Notes: generated from the letters alone by a model not told the origin. A stretch of 64,000 nt of DNA from Anolis sagrei (GCF_037176765.1 NC_090025.1:19776545-19840544); one strand, 5' to 3'. Positions 52,101 through 63,270 are shown, numbered from the stretch's first letter. Numbers and translations are program-made.

Positions 52101-55100
52101 AACCCATTTTGTTATACCAGTTTTTGAATTACCTTCAACATTGTTTTCTCTTTGGAAGAGTATTATACATATTTTTAATTTGATCCATGAATATACAACT
52201 CAGGTGTTCAGATAAATCCTATAGACCTTGAATTTGGATTTAGACCTAAGGTGATAAAAATGTTTCTTGACAAGAAATCGCAATCTTACCGGAAAAGGAA
52301 CTGCAGGATTTACAGGAAGTGGCTGGAAAGAGAAAAGAAGAAAAATGTGTGCTCAAACTGATGGTGTACATAATTTTCACATGAAGTGTAGTGGACTTGT
52401 TTGGTTAAGGGCATTTTAACTAACTTGAATTTTCTCTGTGGAAAAGTGCCATGCACACTTTTAATTTAATCCATGAATGGGTTATCTTCAGTAAAGCCCT
52501 CATCTCCAGAGCCATGCTCAAATTCCTGCACTACACTTACTGAAGCCTAAAAATGCCAAGAAAATAACTTAGATGAATTAGCTTACCGGGAGTGGGAAAC
52601 CACCAGTAGCATTCTAAACAGAAGGGACAATATTTAATCAATCATACATGCTTCCCAATATGGATTCCATGTTGTTAAAGTAATTCTTTGGCTTCCTTTT
52701 TACAGAGACTTTTAAAAATAACACACTGTGCCAACCCTTCTACGGTTGTGTTTATTAGGCCTGGGCGGTTTTGTTCGTTAATTTTGTAATTTGTTAAATA
52801 TTCGTTATTTTTAACAATTACAAAATGAATACAAAACATATTTTCAAACCTGGAAGTGTTTTTCAATATCGAAACGGCATCCTCCATCTTTTTTACGAGC
52901 TTCCGCCCGTTTCGGAAATGACGTTTTAGGGATGGAGGATGCTGGGTGCCCTGGGAGCCAATCCGGCGCTCCCAAGCACCGTGGCTCATTGTGATTGGGC
53001 GGACTGCCCTTTAAAAGCGGCTCCGCGTGGCCGCATTGCTCATTGCGAAGGTGAGGGAGGAGACGGGAGGTTCGGGAGGGAGGCTTGGCTTGGCTTGGCT
53101 TGCATTCATTCATTGCTTGGCTTGCATTCATTCATTCACATTGATTCATTCATTGTTGTTGGGAGAGCGAGGGCGGTTGTGAGACCTGGGCTGGGAGCAG
53201 CGGGGAGGCTTTGCCCTGTTTTCGCCCTACAACAGGGCAGGGCAAGCTTTTTGTTAATTTTCCATTTTTAAATATTTTTCTTTTATTCTTCCAAAAAATT
53301 CAAAAAATATTCTAAAAAAAGAAAAGACCCTTGTGTGCCTGTGTGTGTGAGTTTGTCCCTGTCCTGTGGCTGTGTTCGCTCCATAACAGGGCAAGCACTG
53401 TTAATTTTCCATTTTTAAATATTTCAAAAAATATTTATAAATAAACATTTCAAAAAAATTCAAAAAATATTCTAAAAACGAAATTAATGAAATTAACGAA
53501 ATTTCGTAAATACTGAACTTTTTCAAAGGAAAATTTTGTAATTATTTTAAATATCAAAACGCAAACCCCCTCCAAATACAAATCGATTTTAGAAACAAAT
53601 TTTTGTGTTGTTACCCAGGCCTAGTGTTTATGTGGGTATTAGTTTGTTCGCTTTTAGGCTCTTTAAATCACAATATTCAACACAAATTCACTTTTTGAAA
53701 TTTTCGGCAGGGTTTCTTCAAGTTTGGAAGTGCTTAGTTTTTCTGGATTCCTCTCTAGATTTCAACTTCCTTACTTTCTCAACTAAACCTATTTTTCCTT
53801 AATGGTTCAACCTGAATATAATTCTAAGTTTGAACTAAGCAAACAAAGAGAGAACAGCTGACATGGAAAGCGAACCGTTGCGTATACCAGGATGAACTTC
53901 ACCATAAATCAAAGAATTGGAAGATACCACAATGGCCATTCAGTCCAACCTATTTTGCTATGCAGAAATACACAAACAAGCAAAATGTGGTGGAATGAGA
54001 CTCCGCCACATTTCAAGGCAGCTTATTCCAATGTCAGTTAGCTTTTACTGTCAGGAAGTTTTTCCTAATATTTAGGTGGAATCTCTTTTCCTGAATCTCT
54101 TTTTGAATCCATTGCTCTGTGTAATGCTGCCTCATCACACTAGAGAATGAATCCACTTAAAATCCAGTTTCTGCCTCCTGCACAATTATGGGGTTTGTAG
54201 TTTAGGGAGGAGCCTTTAATAACCTCACTAAACTACAAGCCCCATAATTCTGCAGGAGGCAAAAACCGGATTCAAAGTGGATTCATTCTCTAGTGTGATG
54301 TAATAGTTGGTCTTCGGAGCAGCAAAAATATAAATAAAATAAAAAGCAAGCTTGCTCCTTCCCTCCTCAATATGGCATATTTTCAAATATTTAAATATAG
54401 CTAGTATGTCCCCTCTTAATCATCTCCTTTCCAAGCCAAACATGCCAAACTCTCTAAACCACTCCTCATAGGGCTTGGCTTTTAGACCATTGACCAGTTT
54501 GGTTGTCCTTCTGTAATTGCATTCCAGCATGTCATATCAAGTTAGATTATTGAGGTTATAAGATGTGGGATCAAAACACAAGGAAGCTGACTTATATCAG
54601 GTTAGACTATTGCTCATCAACCATAGCAGGTGATTTTTGGTACCTAGTTCTATTGTATGGGCTGGGAAGAGGCAGTCACTCATTAAGCTTGTTTCAAGAT
54701 TAACTGTGCTGGTACATGCTGGTGGGAGCTGGCCAAAAAGACCACTCTATTTCACTATCCAAGTGACAATAGACAGGGAGGTCCTGTAAATCTTTGGGTG
54801 ATGGTGGAGAGGATAAGTTTATCTCTGGATGATGGGAGTTTATATGTTGGGTCATAACAGAGGTCATAATGACCCGCCATCCAAAGCCTCTTTTACAGGT
54901 TATGGGTTTTGTTTTGTTTTTTGTTTTTGTTTTTGCAATTTAGAAAGAGATTTAAAAATTACCTGAGCTGGATCATAGGGAACTGGAATAGGTATCATCT
55001 GTAAAAGAAACAAGAATATGAAATGAGAATGCTAATTATTTCCAGTTCATATTTTCAATGTTATCCGTGTTCCTGAAGTTTGATGATTTGCTCAATTCGG

Positions 55101-58100
55101 ATGGGAAATCAATGGAAGCTGTGAAAAGGAATATTCTTTGCTAGCTGTCATTAAAATTACTTGGAGTTTTTAGGAGGAGGGTTGCAATATAGATTGATAC
55201 AGAAAACCAAGTTCTTATTTTGAGTAGGAATAGGGAAATATATTTTTCATATATTGCTCTCATAATTCCCCACCAGCCAAAGGGTTTTATAGATCAAAAA
55301 CATCTGACGTTGTCCGTTCCTCAAAGCCTTGAAGTTTTTTCATTTGTTCTCTAATGGTAATAATATGGTAAGTATGGCAACAGTTCATCTAATCCAAACT
55401 TGTGTACTTAAGGTTTCATTTTCCACCTGAAGGACCAGCAACTATGTGAGTTGCGATTTCTACTTTGATACTACATTACATTAGCGGATTCAAGTGTTAA
55501 CCTAAGATGTAGTAAGTATAGCCTTGTTTATACCAATTGTAAACAGATTTATGACAAAGTCACCTTCACAGATATAGTATAGTACCATTAGTATTATTAT
55601 AAAACTTATATGGCTAAAATATTGATTATACGACATTGATTTTTTGTGAGGCCATATAAAATGCAGATTATCTGTTTTGAACTGGATTTTATGGCAGTGT
55701 AGACTCATATAATCCAGTTCAAAGCAGGTGATGGGATAATCTGGATTACATGGTATTGCAGATCCATCTTGAGAATGTTACAAACTTATCTTGATTTATT
55801 CTGTCTCTCTTTTTCTTTCTTCCTTACTGACTCTACATGATGTGTGAATTGTTAGCTCTGTGATTCAGATATTCCTATATTCTTTCCTTGTGTTTTATCA
55901 AAGGGTGATAGAAGCTGAAGCACAATTGCCAGTTTCAGTAGATGGGGACCGACTGTATAATACAGGGAAAGAAGTAAGTACTTGTCAGAAATATAGACCA
56001 TGTTACTTCTCTATCTCAATGACCTTACCTGTGGAGGAACATTTTGTTGAGGAGGAAACTGAAATGGAAACTGAGGCGGAAACTGTGGGTACACTGGCTG
56101 AGGAGGCATCATGGGCGGCGGACGACGACGCTGTGGAAGCAGAAAGAAATGTTATTCTTACACTTCCAAATCAACCATTGTTGTTCATTCGTTCAGTCGT
56201 CTCCGACTCCATGGACCAGTCCACGCCAGAGCTCCCTGTCGGCTGTCACCACCCCCAGCTCCTTCAAGGTCAGTCCAGTCACTTCAACCATTATTATAAA
56301 GGTCAGTCCAGTCACTTCAATCAACCATTATTATAAAGCAATTTGAGAATTCTCACAAACCAGAGACTTGAAAGATTAAAACAGACATAAACCTCTGAAG
56401 CATAAAGGAACAAGGTTGACTGCACATTTCTTACATTCAGATTAGAATAACACGATGCTTTTGGTATAAGGTTTCCTTTAAAGGAAGAATAGTGACTATT
56501 GGATCTTGGGACTAATGCAACTCTCTTTGAGATCCCCATCTGATCCTCAGAGCTCCCTCAAATTGCCACATCCATTTCCCCAACAGATCACAGTTTGGGG
56601 GTTTCCCAATGTCTTTTTGCTTCTCTACTGCATTCTCAAAGGCTGAAGTATTTATCATGTTCAGCCAACTCTGTATTGATGGGTCCTACATTCATGGCTT
56701 CAGCTAAACACAACTTGAAAAGCAAATCTTGATTTTGCTACTTGCTGAGCACTACACTGAATGAAATAAAAAAGACAAGGTACAAATATGTTTACAATTT
56801 CCTGGAAACATTTTCCTGAAACTGAAGACCTTTCCTGAAATTCATGGATGTCAAATTTCTTCTACCATACTACATTTCAAATACAGAGATGGCTTACCTC
56901 TTCACTGGAGCTTGCTGACCTTTGTCAAACAGAGAAAATGGGGTTAGGCACATTTCTTTCTATTTGATTCCTCATTCTCTCTCTGTTACTCTTGTTTTAA
57001 TACTCTTGTATTAACTCTTGAATGAGATAGTGAATCTGCTCCTTGCTTTAATACAAACTTTAAAGGAGCTGAACCATTTGGGGGCTAGGATTCAATAATT
57101 TGGGCAGCTCCAATTTAATATAAAGCTACATTGGAGTTACTGTCCCAGTCACAACTGGGAGAGTTGTATGAAACATTGTCCTGATTTGCCCCTCACATTG
57201 AAAATAAATAAAAATGATTTATTTCAGTAAAAACATAATAGAACAGTGCACGGAGTTGTATAATGCAAAAGAAAGCAAAGAAGTCTTAATGCAAACACAA
57301 TACTCAAGTCTCTGATAAAGTCCAAAATAAAACAGCAGTCTCACATCAGACAAAGAACAACATGCATTGACCAATAAATTCTTAGAAGTAGTTTCTCAAA
57401 CGTAGACTTAAAGCAGGTATAAATGAGAACGAAGGCATAAGCATCAGGGTCGTTTGTTATCAGCAAAAGCTGACTACTCCTGCTTCTGATTTTATAGCCC
57501 CGAATTCCCCATGCAGGAGGTGCTAGGGCAGTTCCCAATTACCTTGCCATTTCTGGCAGCTATTCTAACTGAACGGCATCTCTGCTCTGTTTCTTTTCTC
57601 CTTTCCAGAAATGTGGGCACTTGCAAGACCTCGTCCTCTGATTCTAACTCCTGAACACTTTCCTGTTCCCCTTCCTCTTCTGAAGATGAGGAATCCCTAA
57701 CAAACATTAGCAGAATCAAGGCCATAGTAAAACCCGCCTTAATGTATGCAACACTGAAGCAACACCACCAGTGTTGGTTGTCTAAGAGAAGCTTTGAGAC
57801 CAACTCTGTGGATTTTATTCTTTGGGGGAAGTTAAGACAAATAGATTGGCTTGGTATGGGGTACCTGGCTTAGGCATGGGCCTAACTGAAGAATGGTTAG
57901 GGAGATGAACCAGAGTTAGAACAAAAAAGGCAGGGGAGCCAACAGTAATAGCTGTTCGTCCTCCCCTCATTACTGATGTCAGTTGTTGTCTTCTGCCTTG
58001 GATCTTTGTGGTTTTGTGACAAATGCATTAAGAAGAACTACAGAGAGGACTACTCAGATGTTTTGAGAAGTTTGGACATCCTCAAGAAAATGAACAACAA

Positions 58101-58514
58101 CAAGTTCCATAGTGGATAATTTGGTGTCTTCTCATTACATTCCAAATCTCACTTCACCTAACGGTGGGACTGGCCCTCACCTGTTTACCTGGATTTCAGA
58201 GAGAAGTGGGCATGTCTATTTATATATTTCATTGCAGAGCTGATATTTTGGTTGTTAATTCAGGACAAACACCAGGTATACAGAAATCTAAATTGTTCTG
58301 CTTAGCTCTTTTGTATAGTTCTCTATGCCATTTAAAAATTGTTTCTTCATGGGTTCATTGTACAGGGGAAATTATATTATGAAGATGTTGTCACTGTGAG
58401 ATAAGTAAGGGTTGGTCTGACACTTTTGCCCATATTCCTCTCCACTATACTTACACGAACTGGGACAGCAACTGCCACAGCCAGAATGCAGGAAAGAAGT
58501 ACAAGCAGTTTCAT
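49146..58514 (-). CDS. small secreted Pro/Gln-rich SCPP-like protein (putative new gene)
   Basis: I do not recognise this gene, but its build is that of Pro/Gln-rich secretory calcium-binding phosphoproteins (SCPP; enamel, milk and saliva proteins). Coding exons on the minus strand: 58514-58455 (MKLLVLLSCILAVAVAVPVR, a signal peptide; exon begins 58528), about 56919 or 56914 to 56898 (SSSEE, a likely phosphoserine cluster), 56130-56029 (PPPMMPPQPVYPQFPPQ onward, 34 codons), 54998-54963 (MIPIPVPYDPAQ), 52613-52587 (NATGGFPLP), 52322-52290 (PLPVNPAVPFP), 52030-52004 (GPFPGFPFP), 51527-51501 (GTFPGYPFP), 50799-50779 (GFPPVVG) and 49175-49146 (K then TAA). Each has AG/GT borders, and from exon 4 on each is a multiple of three in phase 0, the SCPP rule. 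The product is about 120 residues, very rich in Pro and Phe, with no Cys after the signal peptide. Exon 3 is short (17 or 22 nt) and its join to exon 2 is unresolved. The last, untranslated exon was not located. Confidence 0.82.
49176..52290 (-). repeat. intragenic tandem exon-intron repeats of about 290 bp
   Basis: Exons at 52587, 52290 and 52004 are spaced 297 and 286 bp apart and share flanks: a pyrimidine acceptor ctctttccag in two, the same FPLP/PFPFP ending running into CCG-gtaag, and the intron phrase tttaatttgatccatgaat (52197) versus tttaatttaatccatgaat (52461). The exon at 51501 (GTFPGYPFP) matches the one at 52004 (GPFPGFPFP) but is 503 bp away. The region therefore grew by duplication of one exon plus intron. 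Confidence 0.65.
50189..50758 (+). mobile_element. non-autonomous Helitron
   Basis: Starts TCTATATAAATAAAAATG and ends acgcgtggcaggggacagctagt: 5' TC, 3' CTAGT with a short GC-rich stem just before, no target duplication. Inner phrases (gggagttgtagttgctggga) recur twice. It stops 20 bp from the donor-side edge of the SCPP-like exon at 50779. Confidence 0.82.
52756..53623. mobile_element. hAT element with GC-rich core
   Basis: Exact 8-bp duplication gtgtttat at 52748-52755 and 53624-53631, inverted ends taggcctggg. The outer parts are AT-rich. The core (about 52900-53230) is CpG-rich with gattgggcgg and tttaaaagcgg, promoter-like, followed by a (gcattcattc) run. No transposase. In the SCPP-like gene intron between exons 54963 and 52613. 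Confidence 0.85.
53902..54535 (-). mobile_element. old CR1 LINE 3' region, carrying a MITE
   Basis: ggaagataccacaatggcca through ccaagccaaacatgccaaac and ttgcattccagcatgtcat, reversed and diverged CR1. Interrupted by the palindromic MITE at 54134. Confidence 0.75.
54134..54299. mobile_element. palindromic foldback MITE
   Basis: Two arms of about 71 bp starting atcacactagagaatgaatc are inverted copies with few mismatches around a 24-bp loop. Inserted in the CR1 at 53902. Confidence 0.8.
56177..56336 (-). mobile_element. BovB-like 3' fragment
   Basis: cagtcgtctccgactccatg, then gccagagctccctgtcggct, the reverse of the BovB end at 39750-39840. Its end ggtcagtccagtcacttcaa is duplicated in tandem (about 34 bp). 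It lies only 46 bp from the acceptor of the 34-codon SCPP-like exon. Confidence 0.65.
57190..57990 (-). mobile_element. LTR retroelement remnant (fossil), antisense
   Basis: On the minus strand, a region with an acidic coding scrap is followed by ctataaaatcagaagcagg (TATA-like) and aataaatc-type polyadenylation sequence, the layout of an internal 3' edge plus LTR. It lies in intron 2 of the SCPP-like gene. Broken and incomplete; family not determined, moderately old. Confidence 0.5.
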
Positions 58515-58828
58515 GGTGGTAGAGAAACCTAGAACAATATTATTGAGAAACAATTCATATGGTTTTTTCAACCTCCAAAAGCTGGTCTCATTGCTACAGT
58601 AGATGCCCTCTGTACATCCCATGAATACACAGATTGCTTTTTCCAAATCTCAAAAAGTTACTTTTCAAGACTGTAACACCCTGAATCTTCCAACCAACAT
58701 AAAATCAGTTGGGAGAACCTGGAAATTATAGTCTAAATGGTAACATTTGCAAACTATGGTGAAGTATAACTATGCCTCACTTAAAGTGGAGATTGGTGAA
58801 AGAAAAGGTAATCCTTGAAGCCTTAGAA

Positions 58829-59225
58829 CAGTGGTTCCTCATGTTGTAGTGACCCCCAACCATAAAATTATTTTCATTTCTACTTAATAACTGTAATTTT
58901 GCTTCTGTTATGAATCATAATGTAAATATCTGATATGCAGGATGTATTTTCATTCACTGGGCCAAATTTGGCACAAATACCCCATACACCCAAATTTGAA
59001 TACTGGTAGGGTTGGAGAGGATTGATTTTGTCATTTGGGAGTTGTAGTTGCTGGGATTTATTATTAACCTACAATCAAAGAGTGTTTTGATATCCACCAA
59101 CAATGGAATTGAACCAAACTTGGCACACAGAGCTCCCATGACCAACAGAAAATACTGTGTTTTCGATGGTCTTTGGTAACCCTTCTGACACCCCCTTGCG
59201 ACCACCCTCAGGCTGAGAAACACTG
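58829..59225. mobile_element. hAT element with exact target duplication
   Basis: ccttagaa at 58821-58828 and 59226-59233, ends cagtggttcctcatgttg and ctcaggctgagaaacactg. Inner part shares gggagttgtagttgctggga with the Helitron at 50189. In intron 1 of the SCPP-like gene. Confidence 0.85.
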
Positions 59226-60161
59226 CCTTAGAAGAAGTGGTCTCTGGAAAGTTCCAAATGTATTCATTGTTACTTATGCAAGTCTGAACTAACTTGGTTG
59301 TTCATTTCACATGCATATAATGTTTACCTATAAATAAGCATTTATTTGCAAAACTTATGTCTTTTGCTTCCTTGCGGAACAGCCCAGGGCAGGATGTAAA
59401 AATAATAGTTTGTACAGTAACCAATTGGTAACAAAAATTGAAATCTTAGTTATCTTGTCTAGTACAAATATCAGCAGTCTAATCATAAATCTATAGAATA
59501 AGGATGCTGATGGAAACTCTAATCCTAAGATTAAAAAGACTCATTTTACTACTGATACAAAAGCTCAGCATTATTTTCAGATCATGGAAATGTGGCTCCA
59601 TCCAAAATGCCTGCATGAGAACTCCTTTTGGCTCTGTGAACCTACGATAAGGGATTGTAAGATAATTCTGATGAGAGGTTTTGAGAAAAGAAATGGGCAA
59701 ACTATAGGGGAGCAATCACAAAGCACCTGGGAATCTATTAGAGAAGACAGTGAACCACAGGCAGGCATATTTGTGCTAGAACACCCATGCATATACACAG
59801 ACGCATACAAAAATATCAGTCCATCTAATAGCATTTTTTTAAAAAAAATCTGGGAAGCCCTGTTTCATAACTAAAGGAATAGGCGCATACAATACACTTG
59901 ACTCCCTCTGCAAAGAAAATGCCTTTGAGAACATTGGCAAACACTAACTCATTCCCTCCAACATTTCACAGATGAAAACCTGGATGTGTATGACAAAGTA
60001 GAATATGGTCAAGTTATCACAGTTTGTTAACAAAATAAACAACATACAAGATAATAGAGGCTGCATATAAATCAGAGAATTCTAAAAATGCTTGATAATA
60101 TAACTTTTCTGTGCCTTCCTTTAGGCACTTACTCAAAATTGTACCCATGCCCTTTTCTTAC

Positions 60162-60212
60162 CTTGGCTTTGCATCACAGCCAGTGGAAGAAGAATCAAGA
60201 AGTCAGTTTGAT
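60162..60212 (-). other. non-coding exon 1 of the SCPP-like gene
   Basis: A clean donor (AAGCCAAG then gtaaga) ends this exon at 60162. The upper limit is estimated from the TATA box about 30 nt upstream, so 60212 is approximate. SCPP genes typically have an untranslated first exon, with the signal peptide in exon 2. An ATG near the 3' end of the exon is in frame with the exon 2 start (see findings). Confidence 0.65.
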
Positions 60213-60238
60213 CCAATAAACTCTATATGAAGAGCTAG

Positions 60239-60248
60239 TATTTATATA
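60239..60248 (-). promoter_or_regulatory. TATA box of the SCPP-like gene
   Basis: TATATAAATA on the minus strand, about 30 nt before the predicted start of exon 1 and 80 nt before its donor. Strong TATA boxes are usual for tissue-specific secreted-protein genes. The position relative to a good donor makes it credible; the start site itself is inferred. Confidence 0.65.
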
Positions 60249-60714
60249 CCATCCTGATAAGGGAAAGGGTTTAACATATTCAAAAGAAAAGAAAAGAGCA
60301 ACACCCACAGATCTAGTGATTCACAACCTTTTTAATTCCTGCAGGATTAAGGATTTTGGTTTTCTTGAGTGGTTTACCAGGAGAATTCCTTGGGCTAAAC
60401 TTTTGTCATAACAATATGTTTGCTGGCAGCATGAAACAGCTGATGTGTGAATTTCGAAGCAAGACCATAAATGTCCAGAGAATAGAAGGTTACTTTTAAA
60501 AGTTAGGAATTTCTTCCCATTGTAGTGTTTAAAGTCAAATTTCTCCATCAGCGTCCTCTGAAAGTGGAAGTGTTTTCAAAATGATTTATTCTGCTGGTTG
60601 GAATAACCAGGATCACATTGCACTTTGCAATTATTGAAGTATCAATCCACTTTAACTATCATGGCTGCATTCTGTGGAATTCTATGGTCAGTAATTTGGT
60701 GAGCCAGTGGGATA

Positions 60715-61640
60715 GAATAGAATAGAATACTTTATTGTCATTGTACACTGTACAACAAAATTAAAACATTTCCCCAGCACACATCACAAAAACAACACAC
60801 TGATTCCTCCACATTCCAATGACCAATGCACAGTCCCCAATGCCACATTAATGCGAAACCATGGAGTTCAATATAGTTACTGCTCTAGGATAAATGCTAT
60901 CTCTCAGTCTGTTTGTCTTTGTCTTTATCACCCTGTATCATCTGCCAAGGGGCCCCAGTGGTGTAATGAGTCAAACCCTTGTGCTGGGAGGACTGCTGAC
61001 CGATAGGTCAGCAATTCGAATCTGGGGAGAGCATGTTGAGCTCCCTCTGTCAGCTCCATCTCCCCATGCGGAGACATGAGAGAAGCCTCCTACAAGGATG
61101 GTAAAACATCAAACATCCCCTAGGCAACATCCTTGCACATAGCCACTTCTCTCACACCAGAAGTGACTTGCAGTTTCTCAAGTTGCTCCTGTCATGAAAA
61201 AAAAATCTGCCAGATGACAATATATATATATTTTAAATGAGATGGATCCTTAAGAATCCTCTGAGCTTTCTTAAGGCCGCAGGACCTATAAAGTCCTTCC
61301 AAAGAGGGGAGAGGGCAACCAATGATTCTCTGTGCAGTAATGGTGACCCTTTAGAGCGCCTTCCTATCTGCTGCTATGCAGTTACCAAACCATTCACAGA
61401 TGCAGTAGGTTAGGACCCTTACTATAGCATAGCGGTAGAAAGTCACTAGCAGTTTTCCATTCAGTTATTGGTTTCTTAGAAGTCTCAGTTGGTACAATCT
61501 CTGCTGGGCTTTCTTAACCAGTGCGCCATATCGGTGCCCCAGATCAGATCCTCCTTAACAGTGACAGCCAGGAACCTAAAACTGGCCTCCCTCTCCACTT
61601 GGTCTCCATTTATGACCAAGGGCTGAATATGAAATAGTCC
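60715..61640 (-). mobile_element. LINE 3' region split by a SINE
   Basis: gaatactttattgtcattgt at the 3' end, then after the SINE ggccgcaggacctataaagt and ttcacagatgcagtaggtta. A reversed LINE, clade unassigned. The SINE (60947-61203) is flanked by atctgcca. Confidence 0.6.
60947..61203 (+). mobile_element. tRNA-derived SINE, second family, near full length
   Basis: Head ggccccagtggtgtaatgag (A-box region), B box cagcaattcgaatctgggg, tail agtttctcaagttgctcctg and poly-A. Flanking duplication atctgcca on both sides. Confidence 0.85.
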
Positions 61641-62994
61641 TCCCTAAACTGCAAAACTAGCAGTTAAAGCAGAATCATTACATTATTTTGTGAAGTATGA
61701 AAGGGCCTTGGGCAGATCCAAATTAAAAATGCATGTATTTTAACTGCCATGACAAGAACTTCAACAGTAGAGTGAACCCAAGCAAGTTTTCCAGTTGGTT
61801 TCATAGAATCATAGGGTTGGATCCAGAGAGAAAGATATTTGAAACTCCTGCTGATAAAAGAGAATGGCAACTCTCTTGCAGAAACTGATCAGTTTTTGCT
61901 AAGTGACTCAAATGATTATCTAACATATAAAATGGTTCTCATTGTTCTGTCTGCAAAACAAAAAAAAGAAAAGAAAAGAAAAGATCAGAAACAGAGAGCT
62001 AGATAAAATTGCCATCAACTAGTATGAAGACTCAAGGGGCTAATTTGACCCTCCTCCAGTAACTATTATGTTTTTGCTCTTTGTATAAGCATGAAGCTTG
62101 GCTATGTTTGTTATCTTCTGCTTCTTGTTTGCTCTGAGGGTACTATTCTGTGCACCTTGCACCTGTACCTTTTTGTTATGGACTTTGGTTAGTACAGTAA
62201 ACTAATTGATTGATTGAGTATACTAGGCTGATAATCGTAGGGCTGGAAGAGACCATAAGATCTGACCCTCTTTTGCCAGCAGGAAGCCCTCCCAACAGAT
62301 GGCTGTCCAGCCAGAGAAGGAGACTCTACCACATAGTTGATCCTTTTGCTACTCCACCCCATAAGCTTTTAACTCCAGTGTCATATTTTGAAATGTATAA
62401 TGCGGCTTTAGGATTTATTATATTTATGTAAGATTCAAGAACTGGTCCTGCCACATGCTCCTAAAAGCTTTTCTAAAATTTCTTCATTTTTCAAAAATCA
62501 GTTTCAAAAGAGTTCAAACCACTTTAGTTTGGTGAATCTTCTAAGATTAGTAGGTAACTCTCAGTGAATCCAATAGAGCCCAATTGTTGTGGGTTTCTTA
62601 CAATTCGATTTTTGTGACTTATCGCTATGAGTTATCTTGACCATATCTGGTTATCTGACAAAAGAGTCAAGTTTCCTAATATTGACAGGACCTTTCATAG
62701 TGAGTCAGAATATGGATTAATAGGTCTGGGTTACAGTCACAAAAAGTGGTGATGCAACTAATGTTCTCTTTATGTTTCTCAGGGTTGTTGGGCTAAAAAG
62801 GTTCAGGACATATGAAATTATTATTATTATTATTTGTAAAATGTCAAAAAAATCATTTATTGACTATTGGGAATCTGGTGACAAGAATCCTAACTGATGT
62901 GAATCTTTGTAGTTTGGTATTTAATTATGTGAAAAATTGTACATTTATTTTTGCATAGAAAACAGCATGATTAGACACAGAAACTATTATATAC

Positions 62995-63024
62995 CTGCAC
63001 AGGAAATGCAGAAAATGCTGTTTC
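62995..63024 (-). CDS. isolated phase-0 exon, possible second SCPP-like gene
   Basis: On the minus strand a TTTTCTTTTCAG acceptor is followed by 30 nt coding ETAFSAFPVQ, then gtatat. Length divisible by three, phase 0, and Phe/Pro/Gln content match the exons of the neighbouring SCPP-like gene. It lies 2.7 kb upstream of that gene's TATA box, so if real it belongs to another gene that continues beyond the right edge. I found no companion exon in 60.3-64 kb, hence low confidence. Confidence 0.4.
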
Positions 63025-63159
63025 CTGAAAAGAAAAGGTTGTTTATATGCAAAATGTATGAGTTTTGTATAAAATGTCAACTACAGCATTTTCTTCTTGT
63101 TATGTAAGATTTTTTGTGCGCAGAAAATAGGTCCCTAACTGCTTGCAGTTTTCCAAGAA

Positions 63160-63270
63160 AATGTACACTTGGCCCTCTGGATCCATGGGTTCTGCATCTA
63201 TGGATTTAACTAGCCACAGCTTGAAAATACTTCATAAATATCTAAAAATCAAACCATTTTGCCACTTTTT
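63160..63270. mobile_element. Tigger-like DNA transposon end
   Basis: cttggccctctggatccatg, then tttaactagccacagcttga, a diverged version of the well-known Tigger1 terminal sequence. A weaker match is at 56660-56740. Confidence 0.55.

Noticed and set aside
55860-56336. 158-codon plus-strand frame with Glu-rich text
   Set aside because: It is the antisense of the Pro/Gln exon (CCT/CAG codons read as Glu/Gly) joined to a BovB fragment.
57492-57803. Acidic stretch (SSSSEEEGEQES) in a minus-strand frame, resembling an acidic SCPP exon
   Set aside because: It belongs to the LTR-type remnant at 57190-57990, lacks phase-0 exon borders, and runs on into sequence with an LTR-like layout.
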